From Leishmania mexicana MHOM/GT/2001/U1103 (Eukaryota; Euglenozoa; Kinetoplastea; Trypanosomatida; Trypanosomatidae): a stretch of 64,000 bases of DNA. This document shows, in pieces, positions 1-8,628 of the stretch; positions within the stretch are counted from its first letter, which is position 1; every line of letters begins with the position of its first letter. Location of the stretch: assembly GCF_000234665.1 (NCBI RefSeq), contig NC_018309.1:384454-448453 (forward strand), written 5' to 3'. The position numbers and the translations under genes are program-made. Below the pieces are notes generated by a model. It had not been told where the DNA came from and searched no databases. It saw only the letters and a program-made list of their open reading frames with translations.

Positions 1-599
1 AGGGTGCTCTTGAGGGGCCGAGTTGATGGGATACGAGGCACCTTGAGCCCCGTATTGAAGCAGTACAATTCCACGACGAAGCATCTTTTTGTTCCAACTC
101 GCATTTAATTCTTGAGTTTAAAGCCTAATGAAAACAGAGAATGCAGAGGAGGGAAATGGAGAAGAGGACTTCAATATTAGCGGGTGGGTGTGAGGCTGAA
201 AGAAAATTGAGAGCGGCAGATTTCAAAGGGTTCGTCTTCTTCCAACTCTCGCCTTGCCATGGTGAAGCAGGCATTACAGAATCAGAAGTGCGGCGTTTTG
301 TGTCTTGTTTTTCGATCACGTAGAGAAAATCAGCTGTTGGCCTATGCAACCGCATGGGCTCTCAACTGGCTTCCAGTCCACGTGCTATTAGCTCCACAAT
401 GGCGAAATGTGAGCTTTTACACAGGCTTGAATTCGACGGATGAAGCTTCCGGCCGCTAATATTCAAGTGTGCGTTGGCTGGTTTTGCGACCATGCGAAAC
501 CTTCGCTGTGGTAGGGCATCAGCTCCCTGCTGAAATGGTTCGCCCCCTCGCCTTGCGCAATGCCGCGATTCCACAAAATGTGCAACATTCTGTTTTCCT
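1..599. other. Intergenic, no gene recognised
   Basis: Start of the window up to the first SIDER element. Only short overlapping open frames are present (all under about 125 codons), none with a recognisable domain. A T-rich patch at about 591-596 lies next to the SIDER and could be a decayed copy of its A tail read on the other strand. Nothing else is supported here. Confidence 0.5.
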
Positions 600-1040
600 C
601 ACGTGTCTATCATCCCATAGAACATCTGTTCAACTCTATCTGGCCTGTCACAGGCCCAATTGCGTGGTGCAAGGAAGCGGTAGACACGCGGTATGGCAGT
701 GCCGACCCAGTCATCTGAGCACGGCCTCTGCCCTAAGGTATGCCCAGCCTCCGCTTCGCAGGTCGCCTCAGTGGCTCCCAATCGTGCCGACCGCCATGCG
801 GCGCATCCCCCTCAGGACGGGTCGGGCCCCCACCAGCAGGTAGTCAGGGCCAAGTGGGATGCATTCAAGTCACGCCAACACTCTGCCCATCATGTGGATG
901 GCACAAGCGTACCCACTGTCGCAGGTGGCTCCGACGCGGCGCCGTCCTCGACCTGACGCTGCCGACATCTGCAGCGATACATCGCCCTGGCCCCCTAGGG
1001 AGAGTGGGCGCTCGACCCTCACACGGCTCTGGGGTGTCCC
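600..1040 (-). mobile_element. SIDER retroposon relic, copy A1
   Basis: About 441 bp, nearly identical in inverted orientation to 2972-3416, with a few substitutions and small indels visible. Its core is alignable to the diverged elements at 55116, 58370 and 62912, for example in the shared stretch around 'ctgagcacggc' and the 'tgtggatggcacaa' block. Read on the minus strand it starts at 1040 with a diverged version of the trypanosomatid retroposon 5' signature (Pr77-like). The element is non-autonomous: no reverse transcriptase is encoded. Assignment to the SIDER family (ingi/L1Tc-related degenerate elements) is from remembered family features and not a database match. Confidence 0.75.
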
Positions 1041-1544
1041 CCGTCATCAGGGATGTATGTATTTTTCTGCTGATTTTCCAGAGAAGTACAGTCAAGGAGC
1101 GGGGGGGGGGAGAGGAGACGTATGCAGAGGTGCCCATAACTGTTCCTGAGGATGTTACTTTCTTGAGAGGCATGACAGGGAGAAAACGTGCGAACGTATT
1201 CGCAGCTCTTCGTGGACTGGAAGCGGGGGTTTCATAGGTGTGTGTTTATCTTAACCTGGGAGAGCTTATAGAAAAAAACAAGATAGCGGCACTGGACACC
1301 GTGTCGCCAAGCTGCACCACAGCTTCGTGTATTCTGCGAGGCGAAGAGATGTGCACTTATTCTCTGATATGTCTGACTCCATTGATTATTTGCCACAGTC
1401 GATCTCATCCTTTTTCTTTTGTTACTTGAACTGCTGTCCCTCTTCTCTTCTCCCTTGCTTCCCGTTTTGCAGTGATTCGAATCATCTTGCCATTCACGGT
1501 CGGTACTACACGCATATTTTTTTTTCCTGGTCAGAAGTGCAGCC
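1041..1544 (+). promoter_or_regulatory. 5' flank of first gene with two candidate SL acceptors
   Basis: The spacer holds a G10 run near 1100 and then two pyrimidine-rich tracts in front of the ATG at 1545. The first is about 1405-1470, ending in AG at 1471-1472. The second is about 1516-1532, ending in AG at 1533-1534. Each has the form of a spliced-leader trans-splice acceptor. The downstream one would leave a 10-nt leader between splice site and start codon. Confidence 0.55.
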
Positions 1545-2876
1545 ATGTTTCATACGTCACGCCTAGCCGTTCCACGGTTCGCCACAAAGACGAGTGCGCT
1601 ACTTACACGGCCAGGCAAGGCGGAGAAGTCTGTCGCACCACCGAATCCTGAGGGTAGAACTGAAGCCAGCGCTGTTAGTGGCGTAACAGAGAGGACCACC
1701 GCTCCTCTGCAGCCTCCCATTATCGACAGCACAAAGGAAGGCAGAACACATATTCTTCCACAAAAAGTCTTGAAGGAACTGCTCAACTCTGTGTCGGCCG
1801 GGCAGCAGAACTTCCTCTTCGGCTCTGACAAGGACGCTGGTGACCCCACCGTTGGCGTGCTTCGTGCCACTGGAAGCTTCTTTGAATCGATCAATACGGC
1901 TTACGAAGGCCGTATGCTTCAAGAGCAGCAGGTCGAGGTAGAAAACTTTGTTGTAAAGCGCCGCATACATTACATGCAGCGTCTCAACGAAGAAACAGAA
2001 GAGTTTCGGCGTGAGCAAAAGGAAATCCATGATGAGATACAGCGTATGGAGGCGGAAAAGTACAAGAACGATCTCAACAACGATGTGATTCAGTTTACAA
2101 AGGCCAGGGAAACAGAGTACGAAGCTCGCCTGCATGTGGATGTGGAGAAGTATCACAACGCACTTCTTGCATACCGTGCGCGTGTGAAGAAGAGTGACCA
2201 ACTAGGTGCGGATGGTGAGACCCCGTTGAAGCAGCTGAATATGAATGTGATTGAGATCATGCAGGAAATGGAGATGGACGATACCCTGCGCGACTTTGGC
2301 GATGCTGCTGGTATTGGGAACGACCTTTCCGATCAGGATATCCGTAGCTACGTAGTGCAGCGAACCTGCTTCTACGAAAAGGTTGTGCAAGATGAGGTCC
2401 ACGACTTCACAAAAAGACGCAAGAGCTTTTATGAGGATCTTCTGGAGGCCCGAGCAGTTCGTCATGCCGCCAAAGTTCGAGCGGACACGGAAAAGTTTCA
2501 CAGTCAACGGCAGAGGTACTACGACGAGCGACTGACTGCTGACGGGTCGTGGATGGCCAAGTGCTTTCAGGAGCACTACAATCGCTGCTTTCTGCAGTCG
2601 TACGCGCGCCGAGCCTGGATCGAGCACCGTCGCTACCAGGCCACGTTGGAGGGTATTAAGCTCTTCACGGAAAACGATGAGAAGGTGCCAGCGATATCGA
2701 ATCCGGCGGATATCAGTATCTCCACTTTAAACGCCGAAATACCGCTTTCCACAATCCTCGACATGTACGAAAGCGAAAATATGGCAGAGGTTACACGAGA
2801 CGTTTTCCTCAAAGCAGCACGCCGCGTTGCGACCGACTATGCACCTTACAGCGTCGACGAACGCCCTTCGGCGTGA
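1545..2876 (+). CDS. Conserved-type hypothetical protein with six helical repeats, probable mitochondrial
   Basis: This 443-residue protein belongs to no family I recognise. The N-terminus is basic and free of acidic residues for about 25 residues (Arg, Lys, Ser and Thr rich), consistent with a mitochondrial presequence. Residues 125-360 are charged and helical. They contain six copies of a degenerate pattern [D/E]-[V/I/T]-x2-[F/Y]-x3-R-x3-Y-x3-[L/V], with the aromatic position at F135, F184, Y203 (weak), Y269, F288 and F318. The start is the first in-frame ATG after strong acceptor-like sites at 1472 and 1534. The gene sits between two inverted SIDER copies; the one at 2972 lies 96 nt after the stop and in the same sense, so it would be in the 3' UTR. 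Codon use is less GC3-rich than in the genes from 11 kb onward. Coding status is confident, function unknown. Confidence 0.85.
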   Translation: MFHTSRLAVPRFATKTSALLTRPGKAEKSVAPPNPEGRTEASAVSGVTERTTAPLQPPIIDSTKEGRTHILPQKVLKELLNSVSAGQQNFLFGSDKDAGDPTVGVLRATGSFFESINTAYEGRMLQEQQVEVENFVVKRRIHYMQRLNEETEEFRREQKEIHDEIQRMEAEKYKNDLNNDVIQFTKARETEYEARLHVDVEKYHNALLAYRARVKKSDQLGADGETPLKQLNMNVIEIMQEMEMDDTLRDFGDAAGIGNDLSDQDIRSYVVQRTCFYEKVVQDEVHDFTKRRKSFYEDLLEARAVRHAAKVRADTEKFHSQRQRYYDERLTADGSWMAKCFQEHYNRCFLQSYARRAWIEHRRYQATLEGIKLFTENDEKVPAISNPADISISTLNAEIPLSTILDMYESENMAEVTRDVFLKAARRVATDYAPYSVDERPSA

Positions 2877-2971
2877 ATATTACGCTCTTATAGAGAGGGA
2901 ACAATACACTTGAACGATTTAAATCTTTTTCATATATTTTTTTCTCCGTGTTTTATGAACCGTAATATCGT

Positions 2972-3416
2972 GGGACACCCCAGAGCCGTGTGAGGGTCGA
3001 GCGCCCACTCTCCCTAGGGGGCCAGGGCGATGTATCGCTGCAGATGTCGGCAGCGTCAGGTCGAGGACGGCGCCGCGTCGGAGCCACCTGCGACAGTGGG
3101 TACGCTTGTGCCATCCACATGATGGGCAGAGTGTTGGCGTGACTTGAATGCATCCCACTTGGCCCTGACTACCTGCTGGTGGGGGGCCCGACCCGTCCTG
3201 AGGGGGATGCGCCGCATGGCGGTCGGCACGATTGGGAGCCACTGTGAGGCGACCTGCGAAGCGGAGGCTGGGCATAGCTTAGGACAGAGGCCGTGCTCAG
3301 ATGACTGGGTCGGCACTGCCATACCGCGTGTCTACCGCTTCCTTGCACCACGCAATTGGGCCTGTGACAGGCCAGATAGAGTTGAACAGATGTTCTATGG
3401 GATGATAGACACGTGG
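2972..3416 (+). mobile_element. SIDER retroposon relic, copy A2, with A tail
   Basis: About 445 bp, the inverted near-identical partner of 600-1040. The plus-strand 5' end (2972 onward) resembles a diverged Pr77-like signature and the 3' end is followed by ten A residues (3418-3427), as expected of a target-primed retroposon. It lies 96 nt after the stop of the gene at 1545 and in its sense, so it would be transcribed as 3' UTR. SIDER2 elements in Leishmania 3' UTRs are known to promote mRNA decay; that this copy does so is inference. Confidence 0.8.
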
Positions 3417-3427
3417 CAAAAAAAAAA

Positions 3428-3812
3428 TGAAAGCTTTTATTGTGCCCTCGAGTGCCTCTTTTGATCAGCTCACAAGCTGTTTTACACGATTAAAAATAAA
3501 ACACGGTTACAGCCGTGAAGGGTGCGTATGTTAACATCACCTTTGTTGGATTTCGTGTGGTGCGCTGGCGACGCGGACCTCGTTTGAGGTGAAATGCACG
3601 GTGATTTTTTCCATTTAAGCTTGCTCAACGAATTGCATCTCTTCTCCTGACTTTCTGTTGGTGCAACTCTTTCTTGACTGCATTCTGGGCGCATCAAAGA
3701 GTCACGGACACACTGCATGGGTTGCTGTGTTGTTTTTTCGTTTGCGCTTGCTTTCACACGTGTTCAGCTTTGGTTTTTGCTGCTTTCTCTTCCGTAGACA
3801 ATTCTTAACAGT
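3428..3812 (+). promoter_or_regulatory. Spacer with strong SL trans-splice acceptor
   Basis: A short non-coding spacer. A pyrimidine-rich stretch (about 3730-3795) ends in AG at 3796-3797, 15 nt before the ATG at 3813. This is the obvious spliced-leader acceptor for the AFG1-like gene and supports that start. Confidence 0.6.
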
Positions 3813-5249
3813 ATGTTTCGGCGAGCTTCTGTTCTCCTCTCCCTCCGACCTTCCGAGGCCTACCGGCAGCTTGTCTTGCGGGGCGACCTCTCAAACGATC
3901 AAAATCAAATTAGTGCTCTGCCTGTGTTTGACCGTCTTTACGATGATTTGGTGAAGTACACGAAGGAGAGTAAGCGCATCGCTGTTCCGAAGCGGCAAGT
4001 GGAGCTTCGCCCTCCCAATCGTCTAGGAATTATCCCATCTTTTTTTCTTCGCCGTGAGCAGGAGAAAAAGGTGGAGCAAGCCCTTAGCGATGATAACAAG
4101 GCGGTGTACCATCCCCTGTCGCACGTGAAGGGGCTGTATGTGTGGGGTGGGGTGGGATGCGGCAAAACCATGCTCATGGACCTGCTGTACGATAATGCGC
4201 CTCCCGAGATCCGCAAACGGCGCCTTCACTTTCACCAGTTCATGCTGGATATGCAGAAGACGTCAAATTCGATCCGCTACAAGTCGAAGGAAGAGATGCA
4301 GGATCCTGCAAACCGGACAAACATGGTGCGCTACAACACCAGTGACAATCGCCGTCGAACCCCGGATGCCGAGATCAATCTGTTCGACGAGGTGGCGCAG
4401 CGGATGATCAGCGATGTTGAGCTTCTTTGCTTCGACGAGGTGGCCGTCTCTGATGTGGCACACGCCATGATTCTCAAGCGTCTCTTCCATTCATTCTACA
4501 AGATCGGACTTGTTGTCATCTTCACTTCAAACCGCCCCCTTGAGGACTTGTACAAGGATGGCCTGAACCGTGGTGGGTTCATTCCTTTCATCGATCTGGT
4601 GAAGAAGCAGTGCATCATTCATCACATGAAGAGCAACGTCGACCATCGGTTACTCGGCCACCAGGCGGACACCTACCTCACTCCAATGAACAGTGAGAAC
4701 ACCTCCAAGTTCGAAAAGCTGTTTCTTGAGATGTGCAAGGCGATGCCTGCGACGGAGCGGAAGCTTGAGGTGTTTGGGCGCGACGTCATTGTGCCGCGGG
4801 CATGTGGAGGTGTGTGCTACTTCCACTTCTTTGAGCTCTGCGGCGGTGAAAAGTCTACGGCAGACTACGAGGTAATTGCCAGGACGTTTCACACAATCTT
4901 CATCAATGGTGTGCCCCAGTTTCCGTACGAGAACAGCGATGTGAAGAGCCGGTTTCTACTGCTCATCGATACGCTGTACGGGCATAGGTGCAAGGTAATG
5001 ATTCACGCTGCGGTTGAACCGCCGCAGCTGCAAGCTCCGAAAGGAGAGGGCGCGGGCAGAATAGAAGGCGGTGCTCAACGGTTCGATCAGCTTTCCGAGT
5101 TCGAGCGCGAAAGTGGTAATAAGTTAGTGGATGCGGATGATAGCGCGTTCCAAATGGACCGGTGTGTGTCGCGTCTGTTCGAGATGCGCACAAAGGAGTA
5201 CCTTGAGATCCCTCATGAGCCACAGGATGTGGATTTATCCACGCGATGA
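3813..5249 (+). CDS. AFG1: AFG1-like AAA ATPase (LACE1/AFG1 family), mitochondrial
   Basis: A 478-residue P-loop ATPase. Residues 107-119 hold the Walker A motif (GGVGCGKT at 112-119), and residues 204-209 hold Walker B (LLCFDE). A sensor-1-like strand ending TSNRP lies at about 235-242. The spacing and the stretch LYVWGGVGCGKT are typical of the AFG1/ZapE family. The basic, Arg-containing N-terminus (MFRRASVLL) fits import into mitochondria. AFG1 family members are inner-membrane-associated ATPases linked to turnover or assembly of respiratory-chain subunits; that role here comes from family knowledge. Length matches eukaryotic homologues. The start is the first ATG 15 nt after a strong acceptor at 3797. 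This copy is complete; the C-terminal two-thirds is repeated verbatim at 6501-7477 next to an N gap, probably an assembly artefact. Confidence 0.92.
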   Translation: MFRRASVLLSLRPSEAYRQLVLRGDLSNDQNQISALPVFDRLYDDLVKYTKESKRIAVPKRQVELRPPNRLGIIPSFFLRREQEKKVEQALSDDNKAVYHPLSHVKGLYVWGGVGCGKTMLMDLLYDNAPPEIRKRRLHFHQFMLDMQKTSNSIRYKSKEEMQDPANRTNMVRYNTSDNRRRTPDAEINLFDEVAQRMISDVELLCFDEVAVSDVAHAMILKRLFHSFYKIGLVVIFTSNRPLEDLYKDGLNRGGFIPFIDLVKKQCIIHHMKSNVDHRLLGHQADTYLTPMNSENTSKFEKLFLEMCKAMPATERKLEVFGRDVIVPRACGGVCYFHFFELCGGEKSTADYEVIARTFHTIFINGVPQFPYENSDVKSRFLLLIDTLYGHRCKVMIHAAVEPPQLQAPKGEGAGRIEGGAQRFDQLSEFERESGNKLVDADDSAFQMDRCVSRLFEMRTKEYLEIPHEPQDVDLSTR

Positions 5250-6022
5250 GATGCAGCTCCGTTGGTTCTGGCCCCGCCCTTATTTTTGTTTTGTGTGCTT
5301 GAACGAACTCTTCCAGCAAAACGGCGCACACGCTTTCTGTGGGGACATCCACCAACGCTTGTTCTCTACACACCACATACACACTCAAAGAAGGCATGCG
5401 TGACGGTTGGACATGGAGCATCAGGCAAGCAACAACAACCAGACCCAATACACGAAAAAAAGAACAAAAGTAGGCGTGATGCCAACCGACAAGTCCATGA
5501 AGGGGACAGAAGAAGGGAAAATTCAGATCAAAAGAAAACGAAACGAGAGGGCAAACGGTAATGCTACGACGAATAATAAAAGATGGGCGGGTGTGCATGC
5601 GCTTTGTGCCGTGTCTTCTCTCCCCCTCCCCCTGTCGTGTCCGGGAAAAAGGGGCTTCACTCCTCGTCGCGTCTTGTCTTGGCCGTATCCAGGAGAGTGC
5701 GGGATGCTGAATGCGCGTGGCTGCCACGCACGGATGCAAAGGTTTGCTGAGCGAGAAACACCGATTTGTTTGTCTGGTTTGCTCCTTCGTCTCTGCTCGC
5801 CCTGCTCGTCCTATCCTACTGCGCCTACCGTGCCGCTTCATCGTGAACGCTTTCCCCCTCTTCGTTTACTTGTCCGTATCTCTTCTCGGGGGAGGTCTCA
5901 CCGTCGTCTCACTCCTCGCGCTCCTCGGCACTGCGCAGCGAGCGCACTTCTTTCATAGCCGCTGCGCTTCCTCTTTGATGCAGCGAAGGAGCGAGATAAC
6001 AAGAGCAGAGAGAGTCACCGCC
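5250..6022 (+). other. Intergenic spacer between AFG1-like and lectin genes (first copy)
   Basis: 773 bp without a convincing gene. It contains an A-rich patch around 5445-5580 and pyrimidine-rich tracts around 5615-5640 and 5765-5950, suitable for polyadenylation of AFG1 and trans-splicing of the lectin mRNA. It is duplicated exactly at 7478-8250. An open frame running through it from 5711 into the lectin gene is judged to be translated leader sequence. Confidence 0.6.
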
Positions 6023-6400
6023 ATGGCCATGGCGGCTACCAGGCTAGCAGCATCACTGCTGGCACTTTTCCTGTGCGGCTGCGCGTGCGTTAGCAACGCC
6101 GCTGCGGCCCGTGTGAACGATGATCTGCCGCCTGGCGTGATGCGCGGGCCGCTGCTACACGAGCACAGCTTTCAAGAGCCGCTCGTAAGCGACTGGTGGG
6201 AGGAAGGCGTTCCGCACTACATGATTGGCGGGTCGGCGGTCGCCAACGAGCGCTTTCTTCGCCTCACCACGAACGATCTGGATGACCATGGGTTCGCTTT
6301 CAACACCGCACCACTTGATCACGACAATTGGGAGGCTCGCGCGCGCTTCTCCATCCGGCCACCACCGGTGGCGGCTGACATGAACGGTAGCTCCGTCCAC
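6023..6400 (+). pseudogene. 5' fragment of L-type lectin gene, cut by assembly gap
   Basis: The first 126 codons are identical to those of the complete lectin gene at 8251-9774 and are truncated by the N run. It begins with the same ATG and signal peptide. Because the gap follows immediately and the whole block is duplicated downstream, this is most likely the end of one contig and not a separate gene. Confidence 0.75.
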
Positions 6401-6500
6401 NNNNNNNNNNNNNNNNNNNNNNNNNNNNNNNNNNNNNNNNNNNNNNNNNNNNNNNNNNNNNNNNNNNNNNNNNNNNNNNNNNNNNNNNNNNNNNNNNNNN
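6401..6500. other. Assembly gap of exactly 100 N
   Basis: A run of exactly 100 N, the usual placeholder for a scaffold gap of unknown size. Both sides carry the same 2,128 bp, so the true gap is probably negative (contig overlap). Confidence 0.97.
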
Positions 6501-7477
6501 TCCGCTACAAGTCGAAGGAAGAGATGCAGGATCCTGCAAACCGGACAAACATGGTGCGCTACAACACCAGTGACAATCGCCGTCGAACCCCGGATGCCGA
6601 GATCAATCTGTTCGACGAGGTGGCGCAGCGGATGATCAGCGATGTTGAGCTTCTTTGCTTCGACGAGGTGGCCGTCTCTGATGTGGCACACGCCATGATT
6701 CTCAAGCGTCTCTTCCATTCATTCTACAAGATCGGACTTGTTGTCATCTTCACTTCAAACCGCCCCCTTGAGGACTTGTACAAGGATGGCCTGAACCGTG
6801 GTGGGTTCATTCCTTTCATCGATCTGGTGAAGAAGCAGTGCATCATTCATCACATGAAGAGCAACGTCGACCATCGGTTACTCGGCCACCAGGCGGACAC
6901 CTACCTCACTCCAATGAACAGTGAGAACACCTCCAAGTTCGAAAAGCTGTTTCTTGAGATGTGCAAGGCGATGCCTGCGACGGAGCGGAAGCTTGAGGTG
7001 TTTGGGCGCGACGTCATTGTGCCGCGGGCATGTGGAGGTGTGTGCTACTTCCACTTCTTTGAGCTCTGCGGCGGTGAAAAGTCTACGGCAGACTACGAGG
7101 TAATTGCCAGGACGTTTCACACAATCTTCATCAATGGTGTGCCCCAGTTTCCGTACGAGAACAGCGATGTGAAGAGCCGGTTTCTACTGCTCATCGATAC
7201 GCTGTACGGGCATAGGTGCAAGGTAATGATTCACGCTGCGGTTGAACCGCCGCAGCTGCAAGCTCCGAAAGGAGAGGGCGCGGGCAGAATAGAAGGCGGT
7301 GCTCAACGGTTCGATCAGCTTTCCGAGTTCGAGCGCGAAAGTGGTAATAAGTTAGTGGATGCGGATGATAGCGCGTTCCAAATGGACCGGTGTGTGTCGC
7401 GTCTGTTCGAGATGCGCACAAAGGAGTACCTTGAGATCCCTCATGAGCCACAGGATGTGGATTTATCCACGCGATGA
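6501..7477 (+). pseudogene. 3' fragment of AFG1-like gene after the gap (probable duplicate contig end)
   Basis: Corresponds to codons 154-478 of the intact AFG1-like gene at 3813-5249, offset 2,228, with no visible differences. It has Walker B but lacks the Walker A region and a start codon. It is probably an artefact of unmerged overlapping contigs; a real partial tandem duplication is the alternative. Confidence 0.75.
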
Positions 7478-8628
7478 GATGCAGCTCCGTTGGTTCTGGC
7501 CCCGCCCTTATTTTTGTTTTGTGTGCTTGAACGAACTCTTCCAGCAAAACGGCGCACACGCTTTCTGTGGGGACATCCACCAACGCTTGTTCTCTACACA
7601 CCACATACACACTCAAAGAAGGCATGCGTGACGGTTGGACATGGAGCATCAGGCAAGCAACAACAACCAGACCCAATACACGAAAAAAAGAACAAAAGTA
7701 GGCGTGATGCCAACCGACAAGTCCATGAAGGGGACAGAAGAAGGGAAAATTCAGATCAAAAGAAAACGAAACGAGAGGGCAAACGGTAATGCTACGACGA
7801 ATAATAAAAGATGGGCGGGTGTGCATGCGCTTTGTGCCGTGTCTTCTCTCCCCCTCCCCCTGTCGTGTCCGGGAAAAAGGGGCTTCACTCCTCGTCGCGT
7901 CTTGTCTTGGCCGTATCCAGGAGAGTGCGGGATGCTGAATGCGCGTGGCTGCCACGCACGGATGCAAAGGTTTGCTGAGCGAGAAACACCGATTTGTTTG
8001 TCTGGTTTGCTCCTTCGTCTCTGCTCGCCCTGCTCGTCCTATCCTACTGCGCCTACCGTGCCGCTTCATCGTGAACGCTTTCCCCCTCTTCGTTTACTTG
8101 TCCGTATCTCTTCTCGGGGGAGGTCTCACCGTCGTCTCACTCCTCGCGCTCCTCGGCACTGCGCAGCGAGCGCACTTCTTTCATAGCCGCTGCGCTTCCT
8201 CTTTGATGCAGCGAAGGAGCGAGATAACAAGAGCAGAGAGAGTCACCGCCATGGCCATGGCGGCTACCAGGCTAGCAGCATCACTGCTGGCACTTTTCCT
8301 GTGCGGCTGCGCGTGCGTTAGCAACGCCGCTGCGGCCCGTGTGAACGATGATCTGCCGCCTGGCGTGATGCGCGGGCCGCTGCTACACGAGCACAGCTTT
8401 CAAGAGCCGCTCGTAAGCGACTGGTGGGAGGAAGGCGTTCCGCACTACATGATTGGCGGGTCGGCGGTCGCCAACGAGCGCTTTCTTCGCCTCACCACGA
8501 ACGATCTGGATGACCATGGGTTCGCTTTCAACACCGCACCACTTGATCACGACAATTGGGAGGCTCGCGCGCGCTTCTCCATCCGGCCACCACCGGTGGC
8601 GGCTGACATGAACGGTAGCTCCGTCCAC
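6501..8628. repeat. Second copy of 2,128-bp duplicated contig end
   Basis: Same sequence as 4273-6400. Beyond 8628 it continues into the full lectin gene, while upstream it starts at the N run. See the partner entry at 4273. Confidence 0.9.

Larger units (their letters stand above)
4273..6400. repeat. First copy of 2,128-bp duplicated contig end
   Basis: This segment is repeated at 6501-8628 with a constant offset of 2,228 and no difference that I can see. It contains the last two-thirds of the AFG1-like gene, the intergenic spacer and the first 126 codons of the lectin gene. It ends exactly at the N run. The pattern is that of the overlapping end of one contig. Confidence 0.9.

Noticed and set aside
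740..1237. 165-codon frame within SIDER A1 (and similar frames in A2 and the B copies)
   Set aside because: Arises in the retroposon relic; SIDERs are non-coding and the frames differ between copies by indels.
4963..5841. 292-codon minus-strand frame (and its copy at 7191-8069)
   Set aside because: Antisense to the AFG1 end and the spacer, no domain, and duplicated only because the contig end is.
5711..7477. 588-codon open frame running from the lectin leader through the N run into AFG1
   Set aside because: A chimera made by reading through 100 unknown bases between two contig ends; both parts exist as proper genes elsewhere in the window.
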